DNA from: Calditrichota bacterium
GTDB taxonomy: Bacteria > Electryoneota > RPQS01
Assembly (NCBI GenBank): GCA_020057985.1
Contig: JAGVEU010000265.1
Location: 1 to 5,476 of the forward strand
Reading direction: 5' to 3'
DNA length: 5,476 bases
The translations under genes and the position numbers were made by a program. This document shows, in pieces, positions 1 through 5,476 of this stretch; position 1 is the stretch's first letter, and the number at the start of each line of letters is the position of its first letter. Below the pieces are notes generated by a model. That model did not search any database and had not been told where the DNA came from. It worked only from the letters and a program-made list of their open reading frames with translations.

Positions 1-70
1 CCTACAAGAACTCGTGTCTTTCGACTTGCGAAAATAGAGAGAAACCACAGGTTTGAAGTTTGTCCGCTTC

Positions 71-3000
71 CTATTTCAGCAGCATCACCTTACGCAACGC
101 AAGCGTTTTATTTTCTGTTTCAAGACGGGCAAAGTATAAGCCTGTTGTAAGAGTTGTCGCATCAAAGGTCTGTTGAAATCTCCCTGCTGAAGAAAATCCC
201 TCAAACACCACACCGACCTGTTGACCAAGCACATTGTAGAGCGCAAGTTTGATATGGCTCGCACGCGGCACTGTCCAGGTGAAGGTCGTCGAGGGATTGA
301 AGGGATTCGGGAAGTTCGGTTCGAGCGAGAATTCCTGCGGCAGCGATGCGGTGGGAATTTCAACCGCCGAGAGAATCTCCGTAGTAATCAACAGTGCTCT
401 TCCCGCTTCAATGGGCGACCCATTCGGATCAAGCTGCATTTGAAATAGGTATTCTATCCCCACTGTGCCCGCTGCATTTTCCAGTCCAATCGCTCCTTCC
501 GAATACCGCTGCAAATCCGCATATTGATACTTGATCACTCCATCATTGGTCGGAGTGGGCATGAACAGCGGATCGTAGAGCATCACTTGAAATGTGGCTG
601 TGCAGGTGTTGAAGTACTCCGGAACATTGTACCACTCCACAATCACCCGATGATTGTCTGTATCCGAGTAATAGAGCACTCTGCCGCCATTCTGCGGAAC
701 CCAATCTTCAAAGAATGGAGCAACAAAGTTGTTCGGCGCGACTGCATTGGGAATCGGGTACGGTGACCATTCACTGGAACTGGAACTGCCCATGATAATG
801 AAGCCGTTCGCCGCAATCGTGATGTTCGTGTAGTCCGCGCCATAAAAGCGGAACGTGAACGGCAGTGTGCGTGCCACGGTATTATCACCGCTCAGATTCA
901 GATTTATGCCCGGCAAACCTCCCGCATTAGGATTGATCTCCACCCACTCATAAGCTGCCTGTGGAACATCGTAATTGTCATAGATGAAGTAACCGTAAGA
1001 ATCCGGCCCTGTCGGTGCAGCGCGTGGTGAGAGCAATAATGCAATATCCACCTCTTGCGGCCCCGGTGTCAGCGCGTACTCTTCTCCGGAGACTTCCCAC
1101 GGCAATGCTCCGGCATAAATGACATAGCTCCCCGAGTAGATATTCAGAGTAACACTTCCGCTTGCATTACTCACCGTATCAATCCCTGCTTCCGGTATCG
1201 AGATAGGCATCCCGGCAAGCGGTTGACCATTGCCACTGACATTCACAGTAAGCAGTGTGAACCCTGCCTGAATCATGGCAATGTCATGTTGCTCAGAGTC
1301 GCCGCCATCAAGATTCACCGTCGTTTGATCATCCATATAGCCGTATTTCTCCCAAAGAATCGTGTGCGCTCCCGGCTCGAACCACAATTCGTAATTGCCG
1401 AGGGCGTCTGTAAAGGCAGGGTTCGTTCCCGCTGAAGAAACCCGAACCCCGGCCAGTGGATTACCGGAGAAAGTGACGACTCCATAGACATGAGCGACCG
1501 AGGCAACTCCGAGGCTGCACGCCGGAAACGGACGCACCTTGCCAAATCCCCACGACATATCAAACCCGGGAGTTCCGGCATCAAGGGCGCCTTGTGTCAA
1601 TAGCAGATAGGCTCGCTCGGGAGTAATTCCCGGAAAGACCGAGAAGATCAGCGCCAGCGCCCCACCGATGTGCGGAGTTGCGCCACTGGTGCCTGTAATT
1701 GTGCCACAACCTCCGTTGTAGTTCAAGGAAGCAACATTCGTGGGAGCGGCCAGATCCGGCTTCGCTAAACCCAGTTCGCTGCCTGCATGATACGGATAAT
1801 CCCCGTAGTCAGTAGGATATTGATTCGGAGTGCCGTCAGGTGCGCAAAAGGGCATGCGTGGATCATCACAAACGTCTTCTCGCGACCAACCGGCCGGGCC
1901 GTGACCTGAGCCCGTATAAAGGCTACCATCCTGATTATAGCCGACAACAGAGACAATCGAACTGAGTCCGCCCTGCTGTTGATGCGCCGGAGTCATGGCT
2001 GGCGGCGGACAACTGGATGGAGCCGGAAGCACAGAACCCGGCGGGCCAAAGCTGCCATTGCCTGTGGAATTCGCATGAATCATTCCGGCTGCCAGTTCCA
2101 TCTCGCTGACGATACGATGCGCCACATAGTTCGGACAATCGCGAACTTGCGTGGTGCAATCGGAGTGTTTGAAACTGAGGCTTGCCGACATCACCTGTGC
2201 GCCCATTTCTATGGCATATTGGCTCGCTTCCCAGCACGGCCCTTGCGCAAGAAAAGCTGAGAGTTCCATGAGTTTCGACCCGGGCGCTACACTGACCGTG
2301 TCACAGGGAGTGAAGTTGGCGCTGATCACCGAGCCGGTTTTTGTACCATGACCGATGGATGATCCGGCCTCTGGTGAGTCGGAAACGTCACTGTTGTCTT
2401 CATCAAAATCCCACCCGTAAAAGTCATCTATGTATCCGTTGCGGTCATCGTCAACTCCGTTTACTTCTGCAGCATCCCGGATTCCATTATGATTCAAGTC
2501 CTCACCCGGATTCACCCAAAAGTGGCCTTGAAAACCGGAGTGGTTCACGTCTGCGCCTGCGTCCTTGTGAGCCACGACAACTCCTGTACCATCTCCATAG
2601 GTTGCCCAGACCCGCGGCACTTCCATATCCAACAATCCCCAGCCATCATCGAGGGTGTTTTCATGGCGTGGGTCTCCGGCGATAAAGGTCACCTCGTGGA
2701 AAGTTTTGTCAAGCTCTCCAATCAGTTCGGCATCGGCAGTCATGCGGATGGCATTGAGAATCCATAAGGGTCGCAGAACTCCCACTCTTCCGTCTTTCTT
2801 TGCTTCTTGAAGCCGAGGCATTACTACGTAGCTCATCTCCGCAAAGCGGGCTTTGAGCGCACCAATTACGTACTGCCGACGCTGATCCATTGGCAGAGTC
2901 AGAGCCGTTGGATAAATGTCATCCATGCTTAAGCGGTGATCGAGAAACACCACCACCGGAATCTTCTCATTTGCCGTGGCCTTGGCAAGCATGTCATCGA

Positions 3001-3100
3001 GGGCCGGTGAATGCTCCGCCGCCGTGAGCAAAGCAACAACTCCCAGCGACCAAAGGATGGCCGGGATGATTGCGAGGTTGAACAAACGCTGGGGTTTCAT
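71..3100 (-). CDS. Secreted subtilisin-like (S8) serine protease with T9SS C-terminal sorting domain
   Basis: A 1009-residue predicted exported endopeptidase. Residues 1-28 look like a signal peptide: KPQR, then a hydrophobic core, with likely cleavage after TAA. Residues about 45-142 resemble an I9-type inhibitory propeptide (IPVVVFLD, LRPLWILNAIRM). The S8 catalytic domain spans about 152-525. Its triad is D180 (HKDAGAD), H251 (GHGTKTG) and S472 (GTSGATPH), with oxyanion Asn N348 (STGNG). Two EF-hand-like acidic loops lie between D180 and H251. Residues about 535-610 and 614-690 look like carboxypeptidase-regulatory-like beta domains. About 700-905 is a beta-rich module I cannot name with certainty. 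Residues about 920-1009 match a T9SS type A sorting domain (NFPNPFNPSTTF, YNVLGQQV, GLYFARL, KVMLLK). The start is supported by the signal peptide and a GGGAG site 7 nt upstream. The motifs around D180 and H251 differ from the usual DTG and HGTHVAG, but all catalytic residues are present. The frame is intact. The class is very likely right; the substrate is unknown. Confidence 0.95.
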   Translation of the reverse strand: MKPQRLFNLAIIPAILWSLGVVALLTAAEHSPALDDMLAKATANEKIPVVVFLDHRLSMDDIYPTALTLPMDQRRQYVIGALKARFAEMSYVVMPRLQEAKKDGRVGVLRPLWILNAIRMTADAELIGELDKTFHEVTFIAGDPRHENTLDDGWGLLDMEVPRVWATYGDGTGVVVAHKDAGADVNHSGFQGHFWVNPGEDLNHNGIRDAAEVNGVDDDRNGYIDDFYGWDFDEDNSDVSDSPEAGSSIGHGTKTGSVISANFTPCDTVSVAPGSKLMELSAFLAQGPCWEASQYAIEMGAQVMSASLSFKHSDCTTQVRDCPNYVAHRIVSEMELAAGMIHANSTGNGSFGPPGSVLPAPSSCPPPAMTPAHQQQGGLSSIVSVVGYNQDGSLYTGSGHGPAGWSREDVCDDPRMPFCAPDGTPNQYPTDYGDYPYHAGSELGLAKPDLAAPTNVASLNYNGGCGTITGTSGATPHIGGALALIFSVFPGITPERAYLLLTQGALDAGTPGFDMSWGFGKVRPFPACSLGVASVAHVYGVVTFSGNPLAGVRVSSAGTNPAFTDALGNYELWFEPGAHTILWEKYGYMDDQTTVNLDGGDSEQHDIAMIQAGFTLLTVNVSGNGQPLAGMPISIPEAGIDTVSNASGSVTLNIYSGSYVIYAGALPWEVSGEEYALTPGPQEVDIALLLSPRAAPTGPDSYGYFIYDNYDVPQAAYEWVEINPNAGGLPGINLNLSGDNTVARTLPFTFRFYGADYTNITIAANGFIIMGSSSSSEWSPYPIPNAVAPNNFVAPFFEDWVPQNGGRVLYYSDTDNHRVIVEWYNVPEYFNTCTATFQVMLYDPLFMPTPTNDGVIKYQYADLQRYSEGAIGLENAAGTVGIEYLFQMQLDPNGSPIEAGRALLITTEILSAVEIPTASLPQEFSLEPNFPNPFNPSTTFTWTVPRASHIKLALYNVLGQQVGVVFEGFSSAGRFQQTFDATTLTTGLYFARLETENKTLALRKVMLLK
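773..788. repeat. Short hexanucleotide tandem repeat inside the protease gene
   Basis: ACTGGA is repeated about 2.7 times on the plus strand. On the coding strand this gives alternating AGT and TCC codons, making a run of five serines (residues 772-776) in a loop of the beta-rich module. The unit is six bases, so slippage would change the number of serines without breaking the frame. Confidence 0.5.
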
Positions 3101-3165
3101 GTCAAGTCTCCCGTGTATTTTAGTAGAGTGGCGAATTGTCTTTGAGTTGTGTATATTTCAGGCAA
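3101..3165. promoter_or_regulatory. Short divergent intergenic region, presumed to hold both promoters
   Basis: The protease and GT-C genes diverge from this gap, which is 65 bp if the second gene starts at GTG 3166 and 35 bp if it starts at TTG 3136. Both transcripts must start here or inside the opposite gene's 5' end. A TATATT at 3152-3157 resembles a -10 element for the plus strand, but no matching -35 lies 16-18 bp upstream. An imperfect direct repeat, GTGTATTTTAG (3113-3123) and GTGTATATTTCAG (3149-3161), could be a binding site or chance. The regulatory role is inferred from gene arrangement; no promoter can be assigned firmly. Confidence 0.35.
3108..3112 (-). promoter_or_regulatory. 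Ribosome binding site of the protease gene
   Basis: On the minus strand the sequence reads GGGAG, then 7 nt (ACTTGAC), then the ATG at 3100. This is a good Shine-Dalgarno match at normal spacing. It fixes the start just ahead of the signal peptide. Confidence 0.6.
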
Positions 3166-5127
3166 GTGAACAGCTATTCTAAATCGTCTCGATACGAGAT
3201 TTGGGCGGAATGGCCCGGTTGGCCCTATCTTCTGATCGGTGTCACCGTCCTGCTCAGACTTCTGCATGTCTGGAACAGCGAGAGCAATCCGACGTTCTGG
3301 GCTCCGGCGGTAGATCCGCAGTGGTATGATAACGCAGCCATGGAGATCCTGCAAGGCAATTTCGGGCCATTTCCCTTGTTCCGCGCTCCGCTCTATCCCA
3401 TCCTGCTGGCCGGTGTCTATGCGGTCTTTGGCCATGATCTGTTCGCCGCGCGTGTGCTGAATGTGCTGTTGCAGGCTGCCACTGTCTGGGTAATTCTGCG
3501 CGTGGGGCGGTCGTACTTTTTGGCTTGGGTAGGCATCGTCGCCGCCGCACTGTTCGCAGTGAACGGTATGACCATCTACTTCGCCGCTGAGATCGTCTCT
3601 CCCAGCGCAGAAATGCTTGCTGCTGCTCTGGTGATGTGGGCTACCTTTCGCCTGTTTCGCGATCACAGCCCCGCGGCAATAGCTCTGTGTGGCCTCACAT
3701 GGGGCTTGGCAGCAGTTACCCGTCCGAATTTCTTGTTTGTCTTCCCGGTGGCCATACTCACGGTGTTTTTCGTATCGCGCATGGGATGGCTTAAGCGAAT
3801 CGCCCTGTGGATTGTCTGTGCCGGAGTTCCAATCCTGCCCATTACACTCGCAAATATCGTCAAAGGTCACGAATTCGTAGTCATAGCCACTCAAGGCGGA
3901 GTTAATTTCTGGATCGGAAACAACCCGGAGGCCATCGGATATCTTTCCAGTCTTCCGGGCTACGGTAGCACATGGACAATGGCCGATGCCGCAGATGAGT
4001 CGCAGCGAGCCATGGGACGAAAACTGACTGAGGGCGAAGTCTCAGCTTTCTACACAAAGAAGGGACGGGACTTCATTACTGGTCAGCCGCTTCAGGCTCT
4101 GAACCTAATGATACGCAAGATTGGGCTGTTTTTCAACCATTTTGAGATTTCAAACAACAAACATATTGAGTATTTTTCGCGACTGTCTCCTTGGCTGCCG
4201 ACTTTGCAGTGGCTCAATTTCGGCGTGCTCTTGCCTCTCAGCCTGCTTGGTTTTTGGGTCTTACGTACACGTGAGGAAATCAAGTTAATTGCAGGAATGA
4301 CAATACTTTACATGGTGAGTGTCATCCTTTTCTTTGTGACTGCCCGCTTCCGAATGCCCATAGTACCGTGGCTTTGTTTGATCGCGGCAGTCGCTATTGT
4401 CTGGATAGTAGACTCCCTGCGACAACGCCTCTCTTGGCAACATTTCGCGCCTCTTGTCCTGATTATCCCCGGAGTACTGATCGCCTACACAACCATTTGG
4501 GACTTGCACGAAGCACCAATCGGTTGGGCGCGGTTTATGGAGGGCAACGCCTACATGAGACTCGGTCAGCTCGACTCGGCTCGAACCGCCTTCGAGAATT
4601 CGATCAGCTATTCTGAGGCTACTCCGCTTGCTTACTTGAACCTTGGCGTGATTGCATATCGCCACGGCAGATTTCAAGAGGCGAAACAACGCTATGAGGA
4701 TGCCTTGCTGGCAGATCCGAACTGCAATCTTGCTCTGAATAACCTCGGTACGATCTACGAATCGCTCGGCGATACTACGCGCGCCATCGAGTACTATCGC
4801 CGCGCGCACCTGCTTCGTCCCTATGAACCCGATGCGCGAATCAATCTTGCCGGAACCTATTTTCGTCAGGGAACAGCCGCGCTCAAGAGTGGAAGCGACT
4901 CACTCGCGATAGTCCTGTTAGATTCTTGCGTTCAGATCAGTCCCACTCCCGCCGCTTACTATAACCTGGCCGTTGCTCTGCTGGGTCAGAGTGGCCGGAC
5001 ACAACGCGCCCGGTACGAACTCGACAGGGCGCTCGATTTGGATCCGGACTATACACCGGCGCTGAAACTTAAGGCCATGATCAGGGACTCTGTCCAGTTC
5101 TTTTCAAGAGATCCTTCGCGGGAATAA
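3166..5127 (+). CDS. GT-C (PMT/ArnT-like, GT39-type) membrane glycosyltransferase with C-terminal TPR repeats
   Basis: A 653-residue polytopic membrane protein, probably a GT-C glycosyltransferase that moves a sugar from a polyprenyl-phosphate donor to protein, lipid or glycan at the outer face of the inner membrane. About 11-12 hydrophobic segments are visible, near residues 19-36, 76-92, 94-113, 117-140, 146-164, 168-184, 186-204, 209-232, 344-367, 374-392, 399-417 and 427-445. The first loop carries an acidic motif, DPQWYD (50-55), the usual place for the GT-C catalytic acid, then RAPLYP (73-78). A soluble loop at about 233-343 holds FWIGNNP (248-254) and FYTKKGRDF (295-303), motifs I associate with TPR-containing GT39-like proteins. 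The tail has about five TPR units (460-486, 487-520, 521-554, 556-594, 595-630). The start is uncertain: GTG 3166 has only a close AGG, while in-frame TTG 3136 (10 residues longer) has a weak AGAG 7 nt upstream. I prefer GTG because it leaves room for the divergent promoters. Donor and acceptor are unknown. Confidence 0.85.
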   Translation: MNSYSKSSRYEIWAEWPGWPYLLIGVTVLLRLLHVWNSESNPTFWAPAVDPQWYDNAAMEILQGNFGPFPLFRAPLYPILLAGVYAVFGHDLFAARVLNVLLQAATVWVILRVGRSYFLAWVGIVAAALFAVNGMTIYFAAEIVSPSAEMLAAALVMWATFRLFRDHSPAAIALCGLTWGLAAVTRPNFLFVFPVAILTVFFVSRMGWLKRIALWIVCAGVPILPITLANIVKGHEFVVIATQGGVNFWIGNNPEAIGYLSSLPGYGSTWTMADAADESQRAMGRKLTEGEVSAFYTKKGRDFITGQPLQALNLMIRKIGLFFNHFEISNNKHIEYFSRLSPWLPTLQWLNFGVLLPLSLLGFWVLRTREEIKLIAGMTILYMVSVILFFVTARFRMPIVPWLCLIAAVAIVWIVDSLRQRLSWQHFAPLVLIIPGVLIAYTTIWDLHEAPIGWARFMEGNAYMRLGQLDSARTAFENSISYSEATPLAYLNLGVIAYRHGRFQEAKQRYEDALLADPNCNLALNNLGTIYESLGDTTRAIEYYRRAHLLRPYEPDARINLAGTYFRQGTAALKSGSDSLAIVLLDSCVQISPTPAAYYNLAVALLGQSGRTQRARYELDRALDLDPDYTPALKLKAMIRDSVQFFSRDPSRE

Positions 5128-5476
5128 AGGCGCTGTCCAGTTCCTGCGACGTCATGAACTCCCGCGCAGCCTCTGCGTGATTCCCCATCGCTCCGAAAAT
5201 AAGCGCGAGATCGTAATGTCCTTCCGCACCGCTTGGTTTGAGTTCAACAGCCTCCTGTTGCAATCTCAGCGCTCGCTCTAAGTTCCCTTCCTCCAACAGT
5301 CTCTCCGCTTCATCCTGCAGAATTTTCGACCATAGCGTGTCTGCGCGATTCATCATCAGCTCGTAGATTCGCCATTTCGTCTTGTAGAGCGAGCCGGCTT
5401 GCACAATGGTCATCTTGCTTGGCCGCACCGGCCCTTCGATCGGAAAAGCGGACACAAAGAGCCGGTCGGCGCCGTC
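5081..5476 (-). CDS. C-terminal part of a TPR-containing protein, cut by the window edge
   Basis: The frame is open from the window edge (5476) to a TGA at 5081-5083, giving the last 131 residues of a protein whose N-terminus lies outside. A GTG at 5455 could serve as a start, but the codons upstream of it (DGADRLF) stay open to the edge, and I see no strong ribosome site, so a longer protein is more likely. Residues about 1-50 from the edge (ADRLFVSAFPIEGPVRP, YKTKWRIYELMMNR) match no family I recognise. After that come two TPR-like helical hairpins, EEGNLERALRLQQEAVELKP (about 52-83) and YDLALIFGAMGNHAEAAREF (about 84-117), then a short basic tail. TPRs usually mediate protein-protein contacts. 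The gene converges on the GT-C gene, and its last 14 codons plus stop lie antisense to that gene's 3' end. The function of the whole protein cannot be told from this fragment. Confidence 0.75.
   Translation of the reverse strand, partial: DGADRLFVSAFPIEGPVRPSKMTIVQAGSLYKTKWRIYELMMNRADTLWSKILQDEAERLLEEGNLERALRLQQEAVELKPSGAEGHYDLALIFGAMGNHAEAAREFMTSQELDSAFIPAKDLLKRTGQSP

Noticed and set aside
19..54. Two small inverted repeats after the protease stop: TTTCG/CGAAA (19-23, 29-33) and AAACC/GGTTT (42-46, 50-54)
   Set aside because: Each stem is only 5 bp and AT-rich. On the minus strand the second is followed by a mixed pyrimidine run rather than a clear T tract. This is too weak to call a terminator, though one could lie here.
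1055..1435. A 126-codon open frame on the plus strand inside the protease gene
   Set aside because: It is antisense to the carboxypeptidase-regulatory-like domains. The product has an Arg/His/Cys-rich composition typical of shadow frames.
3129..3157. A sigma-70 type promoter for the GT-C gene
   Set aside because: TATATT at 3152-3157 is -10-like, but the sequence at the correct -35 distance (TGGCGA) does not match TTGACA. The Bacteroidota TAnnTTTG -7 element is also not found.
3097..3894. A 265-codon open frame on the minus strand opposite the GT-C gene
   Set aside because: It lies antisense to well-supported coding sequence. Its product is rich in Gln, His, Asp and Arg with no recognisable domain, and it would run into the start of the protease gene. 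It is a shadow frame.
4285..4809. A 174-codon open frame on the minus strand inside the GT-C gene
   Set aside because: It is antisense to the last membrane segments and first TPRs of the GT-C protein, and its translation shows no domain or ribosome site of note.
3166..5476. A linked glycosylation and secretion system formed by the three genes
   Set aside because: The genes are divergent and then convergent, so they are not co-transcribed, and nothing in the sequences shows that the glycosyltransferase-like protein acts on the protease. Adjacency alone is not enough.

Overview
The window holds three protein-coding genes and almost no intergenic DNA. They are a long minus-strand gene for a secreted subtilisin-family (S8) protease, a divergent plus-strand gene for a membrane glycosyltransferase-like protein with a TPR tail, and the 3' end of a minus-strand gene that converges on the second. 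I see no RNA genes, mobile elements, CRISPR arrays or phage genes. Nothing here looks like an undescribed multi-gene system.

Organism: probably a Gram-negative member of the FCB superphylum or a related candidate phylum (Ignavibacteria, Calditrichota, Zixibacteria, Eisenbacteria and similar groups). The main reason is the C-terminal domain of the protease, which contains the NFPNPFNPST motif and ends in the lysine-rich strand typical of type IX secretion (T9SS) type A sorting domains in those groups. TPR-tailed GT-C proteins are also common there. A genus or species cannot be assigned from this sequence.

Layout: 1-70 is the short region downstream of the protease gene. The protease gene (71-3100, minus) encodes, in order, a signal peptide, an I9-like propeptide, an S8 catalytic domain with an EF-hand-like insertion, two carboxypeptidase-regulatory-like beta domains, a beta-sandwich module and the sorting domain. 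The 35-65 bp between 3101 and the start of the next gene is shared by two divergent transcripts. The GT-C/TPR gene runs to 5127. The third gene (5081 to beyond 5476, minus) overlaps it tail to tail by 47 bp and also ends in TPR repeats.

How they relate: the genes are not in one operon. The protease probably acts outside the cell or on its surface. The GT-C protein probably works in the inner membrane, moving sugars from lipid-linked donors. Any functional link between them is speculative.
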